DNA from: Salinimonas profundi
Lineage (GTDB): Bacteria > Pseudomonadota > Gammaproteobacteria > Enterobacterales > Alteromonadaceae
Assembly: GCF_014750655.1 (NCBI RefSeq)
Contig: NZ_JABBXD010000011.1
Coordinates: forward strand, 45,972-109,971
Direction: 5' to 3'
Length of the DNA: 64,000 nucleotides
Below the pieces are notes generated by a model that was not told the origin of the DNA, did no database searches, and saw only the letters and a program-made list of their open reading frames with translations. The position numbers and the translations under genes were made by a program. Positions within the stretch are counted from its first letter, which is position 1. Each line of letters opens with the position of its first letter. Below, one piece after another: positions 45,735 to 55,814 of the stretch.

Positions 45735-47047
45735 AAAATTTCATACATGTTCACCGCTGGAGTAACAGCATTCAAGACTATCAATATGTCGGTCACCTGT
45801 TATATGAAAACGAGCTTACTGGGGGAGCTGTTTCATTTTTTTATGACCGTGATTACATCAATGCTGGTGGTCCTTCATTAGAGCCTAGAAACCTGGCAAC
45901 AAATAAAAATCATGGTAAGCATGTCGTAACAGCTGGAAATGGGGTTTTGCCATTATATTTCCAACAATTTTTGCCGGGAGCGTACGGGCAGGTAATGCTG
46001 AAAAATGAGTTTTCGCACTTCGAACGATTAAACCAGTTCCAGAAGCTATCTATTTGTGCAGAGCTGTTTGGTGACCATATTGCTATACGACTAAATGCAC
46101 AAAACAATCAAAGTAATCTCAGTGCTGACTCCCATACAGATCTGACTAAGCTGACACTTGCTATTCAAGAATCAAAGCCTGATAACCTACGCAGTCCCAT
46201 TGGCTCAGATAAGTTGTCTGCGACGTGTTCACTCCCAGGGAGCCGCAGCAAAATTGAATATACATCCACTGACGATGGACAGCGATACGTTTTAAAACCA
46301 AATGCATCTAGCCAATTCAATGAAAGTCAGGTTCGTCACTTCGTGCATCTAATGGAAGCAAAGGCTGGAATAGACTCTGCCCCAATAAAAATGCTTAGCC
46401 TTCATGAAGGAGGTATTGAAGTCGCTTTGCAAAAGAACTTTAAACATCACTTTGAAATGGCTGATGACAATGCGTTATTGCTTAAATTTAATTCCGTCAG
46501 TTTTGATGTTTTGCATGGGGAAAACTCTTTGCTATCGCCCTCCCCTGCTTTCAGTTACAAAGATGCAGCTGCTATAGTCGATACCTATAGCGTATCGCCT
46601 CAGGAAGACAAGGAGCAGTTGCTTTTAAGGGCGCTTTTCAGTGCTGCCATCAATCACACGACAAATGGCCTAGACAACTTAAACCTAGTTGACCTGGGGT
46701 CTAATCATTGGCGCCTGGCGCCAGCTTACAATACCCTTCCGAATCCTCTTCAGGAATCGACGTTTGCTTTAAGGTTCAGCGATCATCAAGTATCTCGGAT
46801 GCACTTTGATATAAACGATAGTTTTGCTGTTGATTTGGCTTTATCTATGAATTTACAGCCTGAGTCTGGTAATTCAGCGCTCGACAAAGTAAATACTGCT
46901 TTGGCTAACAGGCATGAGCTATATGAACAAGCGAATATCGATTCCTCTACTCAATCAGTAATTGAGTTGGCAATTGGCTCAGGAAAAGGCATTTATACTT
47001 ATTCACACCCTCAAGATACTGAACAACTATCGCCTGGAATGCGGTGA
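45731..47047 (+). CDS. HipA-like protein with degenerate kinase motifs
   Basis: A 438-residue protein with HipA architecture. The N-terminal subdomain has YVGHLLYENELTGGAVSFFYDRDYINAGGPSLEPRNL, and the kinase body has an ATP-binding-like RYVLKPN. Where HipA has NxDDHxRN the sequence reads NGLDNLN, and the following sPaYD motif is LAPAYNTLPNP (Asp to Asn). Loss of both catalytic Asp positions suggests a non-catalytic or altered enzyme. HipA normally phosphorylates GltX and causes growth arrest. It overlaps the HipB-like gene by 4 bp. A kinase-dead regulator or a decayed toxin are both possible. Confidence 0.6.
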   Translation: MKNFIHVHRWSNSIQDYQYVGHLLYENELTGGAVSFFYDRDYINAGGPSLEPRNLATNKNHGKHVVTAGNGVLPLYFQQFLPGAYGQVMLKNEFSHFERLNQFQKLSICAELFGDHIAIRLNAQNNQSNLSADSHTDLTKLTLAIQESKPDNLRSPIGSDKLSATCSLPGSRSKIEYTSTDDGQRYVLKPNASSQFNESQVRHFVHLMEAKAGIDSAPIKMLSLHEGGIEVALQKNFKHHFEMADDNALLLKFNSVSFDVLHGENSLLSPSPAFSYKDAAAIVDTYSVSPQEDKEQLLLRALFSAAINHTTNGLDNLNLVDLGSNHWRLAPAYNTLPNPLQESTFALRFSDHQVSRMHFDINDSFAVDLALSMNLQPESGNSALDKVNTALANRHELYEQANIDSSTQSVIELAIGSGKGIYTYSHPQDTEQLSPGMR

Positions 47048-47166
47048 ACCCACCGGTAGAGTTGGGTAGCTGAAAGCATAGTCTATGAGTACTTCCCTCT
47101 AATTTGCGCAGCATCTAACGACAATTACATTCGTCTTAAATCAAAGTATTAAGATGAGGTATCGTA

Positions 47167-49812
47167 ATGAATGCACCTGACTTTTACCAACCTGGCCTTT
47201 TGACTATTACGCCTAACACTCGGCTTAGAGACGCTGTAATTGCAAAGGCTACTGATGCAAAAATTTTAGAAGAGAGCGTACAGTCCGTCAAAGTCCCTTC
47301 AGTGCTGTCTTTGGCTGATTATATAGAAAAGGCTTGGAGAAACCTTCAATCGCAAGATTTCCACAAAGCTACCAACTGCGCATTATTGAGCGACACCACT
47401 TTGTTTTATCGGTGGGTAGATGTAATTCGCAAAGATAAAAATATCGAAACAATTCTTAATCCAACTGAACTTGCTAACCAAGCTGTTGCTGCCAACAAGA
47501 GACTGGCACAGTGGTGTGTGGGTTACTTTGATGCTGACTCGGCGGAATCAGAAGTGTTTAAGAATTGGCAGAAGGAGGTAAAGCGCTCCACTTACGGAGT
47601 AGTTTCTACTGAAGAAGCGCTGCTCATAATCATAGAGGCAATTGAACGTGGCGTTTTAGCTGTTCCGGAATGTGTTTGCGTATTTTCGTTTGACGATCTG
47701 CCACCACTCCATGAAAAGTTATTCCAGGCCTTTGCGAAACATTCGGATGTCTTTCACAGTGATTTTTCAGATATAAATCAAGCGAAACCCTTTTCGCTGA
47801 GTAACTATGATGATGATGAACAATTATCGAATATGGCCAAATGGGCTCATCACTCTCATTTGAAAGATCCAAAAGCACGAATAGCTATCGTAGTACCCGA
47901 CTTACCTGCAAAACGTGAAGCTATTGTTAGTGCTTTAAATGAAGTTTTTGAACCGCAGGTGATATTGCCTAATGTTCCCAGTTACACCCAGCCTTACAAC
48001 ATAACTGCTGGTACACCTCTTTCCAGTCAGCCACTGATAAAAACGGCCTTAAGAATTCTTCGCACTGGACTAGAGGAAGTTGCAGCAGAAGAAATTTTTA
48101 AAATTGTTAACTCTCCTTTTATCGCTCATTCAACAATCGAAAGAAGCAGACGCGCCCGGTTTGATTTACAACTTAGAGAGAGGGGAAACACTACATATTC
48201 TTTGCTGAATTTGACCGGAGACCCAGCTTGCCCTCGAAAACTTTCTTATGCCATTGGCAGGTTTGCTAACACACTGAATAACCGGAGTAGCGCTACTTCA
48301 TTAGCTCAATGGTTGACGTTGTTCGATGACTCTCTTGAAGCGATCGGCTGGCCTGGGGAACGCAACCTTAACTCCGAGGAGTTTCAAGCGCTGAAGCAGT
48401 TTAAGGAGCTGCTTTTAGAGCTCAGTGGCAATTTTACGTTTGAGGCTGATATTTCAGTTGATGATGCTTTGTTTTATTTACTAACAGCTTGCAATAACAC
48501 TTTATATTCACCTGAAACAAAAGAAACGCCTATTCAGGTTATGGGGTTACTCGAAGCTGCCGGTCTTCGGTTTGACAAGATGCTTGTGCTAGATATGAAT
48601 ATGGGTACCGTCCCAGCTAAAGCTTCTCCAAATACTTTTTTACCACTGCAGCTACAGATTGACCACAAAATGCCTCATGCAGATGCTAATCGTGAACTTT
48701 CATTTTTTGAATCCATTTTGAGTAGATACAGTAGAAACTGTACAGAAATTGTTTACTCGTACTGCCAATATCAACATGAATCTGAGTTAACGCCGAGTTA
48801 TTTTGTTTCTGGAGACGTTGCACCAGTAGAATGGTTCAACGCGCCTTCAATTGACTATCAGTCATACCTCCTTCACCGAATACCGGTGCAGACCGAATTT
48901 GATGACCCGGCTCCAATAGATACTTCCAGAAAGGCCCGGGGGGGTGTCTCAATTCTGCAGAAAGAGACTTTATGTCCTTTTATGAACTTCATGGACAACA
49001 GGCTGCGCGTAAAAGATTTCCCCAAGGTTAGAGATGGACTGAGCGCCTCTGTAAGAGGCCAGTTACTCCACGACATTATGGCTCGCATCTGGAAAGTTCT
49101 AAGGGCTCAGGCAGACCTACTCGAATTAAATGAAGAGCAACAGCACCTCCTTGTATCACAAAAGATAGATGAATCTTTTATAGCCTTAAGAGGCCGTCAT
49201 GATATTGATGAAAGTTTGTTAAAAATGGAAAAATCCAGTTTTAATCTTATCGTTAACCAGTGGCTAGATTTTGAGAAAACACGACCGCCATTTATGGTTG
49301 AAGCTATTGAGGAGGACCGAACAGTCATACTTGGCGACAAACTACGCAACGAGGATAAAGAAAGCGCTGGCTCGGGCAGTATCTCAATTTCTATACGACT
49401 TGACCGGATAGACTGTGTACAGGATGAAAAAAAACAGTTCACCCCTAAAGTTCCAATTGATTATAAGTCTGGCAGTTTATCAATGAAGATTTCACCTACT
49501 GCCTTACGCGATGTGCAACTTCCGCTTGCAGCTATTTCAGAGCCCTCTGATGTCTGTGGAGTGGCCTATGCGGGTATCAAAAAGAATGCAATCAAAATGC
49601 TTGGAGTGAGTGACGGCACAGATGTGGGCAAGGGGGTGGTACCCACTGAAAAAGCGAGATTAAGCCTTTCAAGTGACTTCAAAGAGGCACTGGACCATTG
49701 GAAGAGCCAGCTGAATCTCATAGCTAAGCGCTTTATTGCCGGTGCAGCACAGGTCACCCCTAGTACAGATGCTTGTAGATATTGTAAGAAAAATATCATT
49801 TGCCGTAGCTAA
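47167..49812 (+). CDS. AddB-like PD-(D/E)XK nuclease, probable DNA repair protein
   Basis: An 881-residue protein. The N-terminal part (LLTITPNTRLRDAV ... SVLSLADYIEKAW ... CVFSFDDLPPLHEKLFQAF) is a non-functional helicase-like region without Walker A, as in AddB. The C-terminal nuclease has GLSASVRGQLLHDIMARIW, IDYKSG with the catalytic Asp and Lys near 765, and Cys603 (TLCPF) plus C870, C873 and C879 (CRYCKKNIIC), the Fe-S staple of AddB nucleases. It is probably the partner of the helicase-nuclease at 52329-55703. Together they would process double-strand ends. Confidence 0.8.
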   Translation: MNAPDFYQPGLLTITPNTRLRDAVIAKATDAKILEESVQSVKVPSVLSLADYIEKAWRNLQSQDFHKATNCALLSDTTLFYRWVDVIRKDKNIETILNPTELANQAVAANKRLAQWCVGYFDADSAESEVFKNWQKEVKRSTYGVVSTEEALLIIIEAIERGVLAVPECVCVFSFDDLPPLHEKLFQAFAKHSDVFHSDFSDINQAKPFSLSNYDDDEQLSNMAKWAHHSHLKDPKARIAIVVPDLPAKREAIVSALNEVFEPQVILPNVPSYTQPYNITAGTPLSSQPLIKTALRILRTGLEEVAAEEIFKIVNSPFIAHSTIERSRRARFDLQLRERGNTTYSLLNLTGDPACPRKLSYAIGRFANTLNNRSSATSLAQWLTLFDDSLEAIGWPGERNLNSEEFQALKQFKELLLELSGNFTFEADISVDDALFYLLTACNNTLYSPETKETPIQVMGLLEAAGLRFDKMLVLDMNMGTVPAKASPNTFLPLQLQIDHKMPHADANRELSFFESILSRYSRNCTEIVYSYCQYQHESELTPSYFVSGDVAPVEWFNAPSIDYQSYLLHRIPVQTEFDDPAPIDTSRKARGGVSILQKETLCPFMNFMDNRLRVKDFPKVRDGLSASVRGQLLHDIMARIWKVLRAQADLLELNEEQQHLLVSQKIDESFIALRGRHDIDESLLKMEKSSFNLIVNQWLDFEKTRPPFMVEAIEEDRTVILGDKLRNEDKESAGSGSISISIRLDRIDCVQDEKKQFTPKVPIDYKSGSLSMKISPTALRDVQLPLAAISEPSDVCGVAYAGIKKNAIKMLGVSDGTDVGKGVVPTEKARLSLSSDFKEALDHWKSQLNLIAKRFIAGAAQVTPSTDACRYCKKNIICRS

Positions 49813-49854
49813 CACGATGTAAAATGGCGCCCAGCTCCAGTCTTAATATCAATT

Positions 49855-51036
49855 CTAAATCTGGGCCTTGTAATCATCGTATTTAATCTGAAACTTAATA
49901 CTTTTAGCCTTAATGATTGGCCTTTCAATCCATCTATAGCTAACCAAACCAATAAGGTAAGAGGTCGCTAATGTGGCCACACCGGCTAAAAGTGTTTCTA
50001 TTCCCCATGGTAAGGAAAATGTATTAACTATAGGCACGGCTAACACCCCCAAAAGTGGATAGTGAAATAGATAAATACCGAAACTCGACTTTCCTAGAGA
50101 CTGTAGACTTTTATTGTTGAGCGCATTCTGCAGAACAGGCAAATGCAATAAGCCCAGTAATAAGCCACCCCAAGCAATACCGTACAAGGTATAAGCTATA
50201 TTAGAAGCGTGTTCACTGCCCTTTCCAACCAGAAAAGGATTAGATGCTCCTCCTTTCAGGTTAATCAGGAGCATGGCGGCACCTACTGCAAAAAATCCTA
50301 AAGCTACCAGCCGATGATTTCGAGTTAAGCGGCGCCACAGTAAATCTACGCCAAATATCAGTGCTCCAATCCATATACCTACAAAGAGGTAGCCGCTTAC
50401 AACGAAATAGGAAATACTCAAAAAGACCGACAGACACATGGCTCTGGTAACCTGGCTCGATGCCAAATTATTTAGGATGCAGCCAAAGACGCCGAACGTG
50501 ATCACCGCAAACATTTCCGGCGTCATCATCCATAATACAGGGTTATGACGATAGTCAAAGGCAAACAAAGAAGAGCCGAACCCCTGCACTAACACGTCGC
50601 AAAATATCATAGGTTCTTGGCTTTGATAGATGTTCTTCAGTTTCGAGCCTGTTTCTTGAATAAAAGCATCGTTATTAAGTAAACCCAATTGACCTGATAT
50701 GAGCACGAAGAGCAACGAAGCTGTGATAGGTACTGCGAAACGCAAATATCTTCGCCCTATCTGTTGAATATGGAAGGTTCTCTCTCTGTTGTCTGCATAC
50801 CAGACCGATCGCATTAGCAAATAGCCTGACAATACAAAAAATCCAGATACAGCGAAGGCCCCATTGTAAATATATGTGAGCGGAGAAAATATAAAAGTTA
50901 AGTCAAAGTATGAGCCATTGTGCCATACAGTCTCGTGCGTCATAGCTGTTGGATAAAAGACTTTCAAAAAGTGTTCGCCAAAGACAATTAACGCCAATAA
51001 GCCACGCAGGCCATCAAGATAACCTAATCGCTTCAT
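49855..51036 (-). CDS. Acyltransferase-3 family membrane protein (OafA-like)
   Basis: A 393-residue protein with about ten membrane helices. The N-terminal YLDGLRGLLALIVFGEHFL motif (RGLA-type with His), SGFFVLSGYLLMRS and the late GKSSFGIYLFHYPLLG and YRWIERP motifs are diagnostic of the acyltransferase-3 family, which O-acylates surface polysaccharides or other glycans. It overlaps the lipoprotein gene at 51033 by 4 bp. It may modify the host cell surface. Confidence 0.85.
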   Translation of the reverse strand: MKRLGYLDGLRGLLALIVFGEHFLKVFYPTAMTHETVWHNGSYFDLTFIFSPLTYIYNGAFAVSGFFVLSGYLLMRSVWYADNRERTFHIQQIGRRYLRFAVPITASLLFVLISGQLGLLNNDAFIQETGSKLKNIYQSQEPMIFCDVLVQGFGSSLFAFDYRHNPVLWMMTPEMFAVITFGVFGCILNNLASSQVTRAMCLSVFLSISYFVVSGYLFVGIWIGALIFGVDLLWRRLTRNHRLVALGFFAVGAAMLLINLKGGASNPFLVGKGSEHASNIAYTLYGIAWGGLLLGLLHLPVLQNALNNKSLQSLGKSSFGIYLFHYPLLGVLAVPIVNTFSLPWGIETLLAGVATLATSYLIGLVSYRWIERPIIKAKSIKFQIKYDDYKAQI

Positions 51037-51485
51037 TTAATAGCTCCAGTTTTCTGACTCGCCAGGTCGGCTTTTGCTTGTAGCAGCGTGTCTCTGAACA
51101 TTAGGGGGATACTATCGCTCACTGGTTTGCCATCTATTGAAAAATATCTACTTTTCTTTGTAATGTGGCCAGCACTTGTCAGAAAAAGGCCTTGGTCATT
51201 CCAATACAGTTCATCGCCATCAATAGTCAGAATAGGGCTACCATCCTTGAACACTATTTTTCCATAACGGTTCATGTAAACAGCCTTTGCTATGGCAAAT
51301 GTTTCACCATTTTCAAACTTAACCACTTCCCTCTCGAGGCGTTTTTCATCGTAGGTAATAAGTTGCCAGGGACCTTCGCTTCCAAAAGGTGGGGACATAC
51401 TAATAGTTGAAATTGAATTTTCAGGCACGCAGCCTAAAGCAGTGACAGCTAAAAAGAGAGTAAGAACGAAACGTATGTTTTGCAT
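51033..51485 (-). CDS. Small lipoprotein, unknown
   Basis: A 150-residue protein with a lipoprotein signal (FVLTLFLAVTALGC). The mature domain is beta-rich (GPWQLITYDEKRLEREVVKF, GKIVFKDGSPILTIDGDELYWNDQGLFLTSAGHI). No known motif. It is translated in overlap with the acyltransferase gene, so the two probably act together in the envelope. Confidence 0.6.
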   Translation of the reverse strand: MQNIRFVLTLFLAVTALGCVPENSISTISMSPPFGSEGPWQLITYDEKRLEREVVKFENGETFAIAKAVYMNRYGKIVFKDGSPILTIDGDELYWNDQGLFLTSAGHITKKSRYFSIDGKPVSDSIPLMFRDTLLQAKADLASQKTGAIK

Positions 51486-51634
51486 GGTTATGACCTTGCC
51501 AACTAAGGTTCGGTCATCTTACGGAGATGCTGGTGACGTCGATATACAATAAGTTCAATAAATAGGGATTTAAAAAATGGACAAATGCCAATATGTTGCC
51601 CTGACTTCATACAGGCACTATGTAAGGAAAACAG

Positions 51635-52054
51635 CTAGTTTATTTTTTTAATCGTGGCTGGGTTATGTTCAGACTCTACTTTTGTCGGATCTTCGGGTTC
51701 TATCAAATGTTTCTCAATCGATGGATCCAGCTTATCAGGGTCTTCGACAACCTCGGGGGAAACCATATTAATACCATCAAAGCTTTTCTCAGCGTCTACA
51801 CCACTCAATACCATGTGCGCCGAAAGTTGCATTACACCGTCCCTGGTACCGGCTAACTTAACCAGTTCTTCAAAATCTTTATTTGAGAGTTTTCCTTTAA
51901 ATTTCATATTGAGAATATAGTTTTGAGCCAGCAGACCATGCATCAAGAATTGCGTGTACTCCTTGCCTTCTGGTGACTCTAAGGCAGCCTGTACCTTCTC
52001 GCTAGCTTGTGGTTTATATATTCCTTTAGAAACCTTTTTTAACAGGTCTAACAT
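51635..52054 (-). CDS. Unknown acidic helical protein, paralogue of the gene at 57555
   Basis: A 139-residue protein, soluble. The first 85 residues (LKKVSKGIYKPQ ... GLLAQNYILNMKFKGKLSNKDFEELVKLAGTRDGVMQL) align with the whole of the 109-residue protein at 57555-57884 (VDDIGSQVYQPQ ... ALLQGSINNKDAMALVERASTYEGLNDV). The C-terminal 50 residues are an acidic, Pro-rich tail (EVVEDPDKLDPSIEKHLIEPEDP). Function unknown. The two copies suggest a plasmid-specific small family. Confidence 0.55.
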   Translation of the reverse strand: MLDLLKKVSKGIYKPQASEKVQAALESPEGKEYTQFLMHGLLAQNYILNMKFKGKLSNKDFEELVKLAGTRDGVMQLSAHMVLSGVDAEKSFDGINMVSPEVVEDPDKLDPSIEKHLIEPEDPTKVESEHNPATIKKIN

Positions 52055-52328
52055 TTCTCTGCCTTCAGATAATTCTTGAAAATGACCGCATCAAGAATGC
52101 TACATAATCGTGTACAAAAAACGTAGTATACAGATTGAATATATGGTTAAAAGGAAAGCCCCAACTTTTGATTGCAAAAATACGAGCCATATTCTTCTGA
52201 ACACCTTCATTGGCTGGATTCTAGCGCAAAAAAAAATTTTTTCCATTCATCTAAAGAAGTATTACCAATACTCCTTTTCCGATAAAGATACTATACCTCC
52301 CTTAAGAGGCTAAATGAGCTCATGCCCA

Positions 52329-55300
52329 TTAGGCTGCTTTTAATGCTTTTCTGTCATACCAAGCAAGTAGGTTTATTGAAGTCAAATAGAGGCCGCCTCT
52401 GACATATTTCTCATTGGGAAAGCATTGGCGATACTGTTTCATCTTCCTCTCGTATTGAGAAAGCATCCTTGCTACGAACTTGCTTGTTCCTTCACCTGGA
52501 TTTGGCTCACTGGTCTTAAAATCAAAAAAATAACGCACTCCATCATCCACAAAGGTATGATCGATTCGCTTGAGTTTCCGTTTGCCACCATCCTTCAAAA
52601 TAAAACCGACTTCAGTTTCTGAGGATGGTCTTGGTTGTAACAACCAATAAATTGTGTCGTCTTTTTGCAAATAAGATAGTTGATGTTCTAGCTTTTGAAT
52701 CGCTTTATGAATGAGTCTTACGTTTAAGCCTAACTGCTTAAATTGAGATGAGTATTTAGCTCTTTTGTGTTCGATACCGCCTTTAAAATACGAGTCAATT
52801 CCGTGCTTTGCCATATCCTCAAGAGCTTGATGAAGGACAACCCCTGTACACCGGTTAATGTCCCGGCACCAGTCAAATTCAGGAAGCACTTCATTGCAAA
52901 CGTTTGTTAGGCCTCTATATTGTGCTAACACATTATTTTCGGGTAAAGGGGGTGTAATCACATTAGCTATAATTGTACGTTTGGGTCGTGTATCGGATGA
53001 AGACATTTCCCCTCCCTGCCCTACAGTCAAGCCCTCAGGAAGTCGATTATTGATTATTGCTAAAATAGAGGTACCAGCAAAACGTAGTTCCTCTTTTTTG
53101 GGATCAGCGAGACCTGTGATGAACATTTTTTTCTTAGCACGCGTTAAAGCAACGTATGCAGTCCTTACTGCCTCTAGAGATTTTTTTACTTTAGAAAAAC
53201 CGCGGATCATCTCATTTATTCGAGACTCCTTTACTCCAGTCTCAGTAGACGGTGCAACAACTGGGGTAGGAAGTCCATTGCTAGATAGTAATGTATCGCT
53301 ATCTATAAGGCGCGCTGTATCACCACGAATAGACTTATGCGAGCCAGGCACAAACACATAATCAAATTCAAGGCCTTTGGCTTTATGGATGGTCATTATA
53401 CTTACGGACCCTGTTGATTTTTGGTCTATGGCATATAGTCGATCAATTTCATTTTCAAATAGCTCCAGCTCGAAGCCGTTGCTGTCAAACTTTCTAAGCA
53501 TTTTGAAGAAAGCGTCGATATTTTTGAGCTCCGCTTCAGATTTAAGTGTGCTGAGTCCATTAAGTTCGTAGTAAGCCCCTTTAACTATGTCGCTAAGGGT
53601 TTTTCTTTCAAGCTGCCCAATTGACTGCTCAATAACGCGTAACAGTTTTTTTATTCTTGTTTGTGACCCCTTTTGTAACTGGCTTATTATTGTGTCGTTT
53701 TGAAGAAGGTCGATTATTAGCTCCCCCGGCGTCACATATCCCCTCTCTCCTTTAACTACCAACTCTAGTTCACCAATAGACAATCCGACCATAGGGCTAC
53801 GAAGAAGTCCTATCCAGGCTGTCCTATCCGCTACGTGTGAAACTGAGCGAGTAAGCACTGTTAAGTCAATAATTGATGCTTGTCGAGATAACTTATGAAT
53901 GTCTACAGCACGATGACCAACATCATTGTCCCGAAATGCTTCAGTAATTGCGGATAGGTCGTTTCTGGTTCGAGCTAAGACAGCGATGCTGGCCGCTGGG
54001 TCCATTTCTTTGATTAGGTCTATCTGTTGGCAGATATAGCTTGCTTCTGTTACAAGTCCGCCACGCTCATCAAACAATTCAACTTCGACAGGGCTGCCTT
54101 CAAGCGGTGCTTTTCTGGCGAAAGAAGGGTGAAATCTAGTGGCCCCCGTGACAATATCCTCACAACATCCAAAAGCTGGTTCGAAAACATCGTTTATCCA
54201 ACCCACAAGGCAAGCCTGTGAACGGAAGTTGTTTTCTAATCTTCTGACATTGAACTTTATTTCGTTAATCCCGTTAATCGCAACCAGTGAGAATACCGAG
54301 ACGTTGGAGCCGCGAAACATATAGATACTTTGTTTTTTATCTCCCACTAAAAACATGCTTCTTCCATCACCCTTTTCCCAACCAAAGGTTAGCTTAGTTA
54401 GCAACTCAACCTGGGTGAGGTTACAGTCCTGAAACTCATCAACTAGAATATGCTTATACTTGTTATCTAGTTTAAGTGCCAAATTGGTTGGACTATCTAT
54501 CTCCCCCAGTGCGGCACTAGCCGAAGCGGCCATTTGAACAAAGTCTATTCGCCCAGTATTTTTGAAAACCAATAACAGACGCGCTGCAAGTAAGGGCAGA
54601 AGAGAAATCAGTGAGTCAAGCAACTCCCACTCCTGCTCACAAAAGCGATAGTCGTTTGCTTTGCACATCGCCGGCAACCACATTTGCAGGTTAGAATCTT
54701 GAAGATACTGAATGACTTCCTTTGCATTTTCATTGTGCATTTCTGCTATGGATTTTTGCTCTGACTCTTTAAATGCTGTTATGGCTGGAAACCCTTTTGT
54801 CTTGTTGAGTTTTTTATAAAAGCTCGGCCGGCCAGATTTGCTCACGAAGTAATCAAGCAAACTTTGGTAAATGGTCAAATCAGAATGATTACTTACCGTT
54901 TCAGGCAGTATTGATACTCCAACTAGCGGCTTGAGAGCTTCTCTAAGCGGCTCAACTGCATTTGAATAGGCATATTCAATTACTTGAATTATCTCACTCT
55001 CAATTTCCTTACAGGCTCGAATGAATGGGGTGAAAATAACATTTAGCAATTTCAGATTATTCTTTTCTAATGCAGCTCTTCGTTCTGCAGTGTTTTTAGC
55101 TTCCAGAATTATAGGCAACCATTGATCCCTGGAACCTAATAGCTCTACGAGCATAGAACTTGCGGTCTCAAAATTATGGTTTACGTGCTGTAACAGCCTT
55201 CGAACATTACTGCTCCATGCGCAATCTTTTTTATAATCTCGAAGTAATTCATCAGCGGCTAGTTTATATATAGAGGTAGGGTTATCAGCAACTACTGCAG

Positions 55301-55703
55301 CGCCACCAACTTTCGAAGTCAATGGGACCTGTGACACGATACTGGAACACAGTGAGTCGAATGTTTTGATCTCAAGCTGATTGGGGTTTTTGAGGATGTC
55401 CCAACCTAAAGCCTTGTCACGAGCCAACACCTTTGTTGCCAGGCTGCGCATTTCCTTTTCGTGTGTCGACTCAACAAAGGTTTCCAAATCAGCGTTCTTA
55501 AGTTCGCTAATAATCCTTTGACGCATTTCTGACGCTGCTTTGTTTGTAAAGGTTAAATCAAGTACCTGGTCAGGCGTCGATACTGCCAGATAAGCTTGCA
55601 ATGTGCGCTTAACCAACTCACTTGTTTTCCCCGTTCCGGCGCTAGCGTCCAAAAGCGTGTGTTGAAGCTGCACGATACTGTCTTTCGAAGTTCTGTCGGT
55701 CAT
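52329..55703 (-). CDS. UvrD/RecB-like helicase-nuclease (AddA-like)
   Basis: A 1124-residue superfamily 1 helicase. Walker A is ASAGTGKTSELV near residue 17, then LTFTNKAASEMRQRI. The DExx box is ILVDEFQDCN, later motifs are LVGDKKQSIYMFRGS and AYVALTRAKKKMFI, and SIMTIHKAKGLEFDYVFVPG is motif V. The C-terminus has an HQALEDM helix and FFDFKTSEP, a PD-(D/E)XK nuclease core. This domain order matches AddA/RecB. Its partner AddB-like nuclease is 2.5 kb away on the opposite strand. No RecD or RecC gene was seen. Confidence 0.85.
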   Translation of the reverse strand: MTDRTSKDSIVQLQHTLLDASAGTGKTSELVKRTLQAYLAVSTPDQVLDLTFTNKAASEMRQRIISELKNADLETFVESTHEKEMRSLATKVLARDKALGWDILKNPNQLEIKTFDSLCSSIVSQVPLTSKVGGAAVVADNPTSIYKLAADELLRDYKKDCAWSSNVRRLLQHVNHNFETASSMLVELLGSRDQWLPIILEAKNTAERRAALEKNNLKLLNVIFTPFIRACKEIESEIIQVIEYAYSNAVEPLREALKPLVGVSILPETVSNHSDLTIYQSLLDYFVSKSGRPSFYKKLNKTKGFPAITAFKESEQKSIAEMHNENAKEVIQYLQDSNLQMWLPAMCKANDYRFCEQEWELLDSLISLLPLLAARLLLVFKNTGRIDFVQMAASASAALGEIDSPTNLALKLDNKYKHILVDEFQDCNLTQVELLTKLTFGWEKGDGRSMFLVGDKKQSIYMFRGSNVSVFSLVAINGINEIKFNVRRLENNFRSQACLVGWINDVFEPAFGCCEDIVTGATRFHPSFARKAPLEGSPVEVELFDERGGLVTEASYICQQIDLIKEMDPAASIAVLARTRNDLSAITEAFRDNDVGHRAVDIHKLSRQASIIDLTVLTRSVSHVADRTAWIGLLRSPMVGLSIGELELVVKGERGYVTPGELIIDLLQNDTIISQLQKGSQTRIKKLLRVIEQSIGQLERKTLSDIVKGAYYELNGLSTLKSEAELKNIDAFFKMLRKFDSNGFELELFENEIDRLYAIDQKSTGSVSIMTIHKAKGLEFDYVFVPGSHKSIRGDTARLIDSDTLLSSNGLPTPVVAPSTETGVKESRINEMIRGFSKVKKSLEAVRTAYVALTRAKKKMFITGLADPKKEELRFAGTSILAIINNRLPEGLTVGQGGEMSSSDTRPKRTIIANVITPPLPENNVLAQYRGLTNVCNEVLPEFDWCRDINRCTGVVLHQALEDMAKHGIDSYFKGGIEHKRAKYSSQFKQLGLNVRLIHKAIQKLEHQLSYLQKDDTIYWLLQPRPSSETEVGFILKDGGKRKLKRIDHTFVDDGVRYFFDFKTSEPNPGEGTSKFVARMLSQYERKMKQYRQCFPNEKYVRGGLYLTSINLLAWYDRKALKAA

Positions 55704-55814
55704 CTATATATCCAATAAAATTAAGATTTAAAGACAACGTGCATGCTTTTCCTATAACGTCAAAATAGATGGAACATGAATGAACAAGCTTATTAATTGT
55801 CCGCAAAAAGCCTG

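Noticed and set aside
51578..51655. 24-residue frame MDKCQYVALT...
   Set aside because: Very short, no ribosome binding site, and in a gap between minus-strand genes.
52110..52313. 67-residue plus-strand frame
   Set aside because: No ribosome binding site, GTG/ATG alternatives without support, and AT-rich low-complexity content including a run of A and T.
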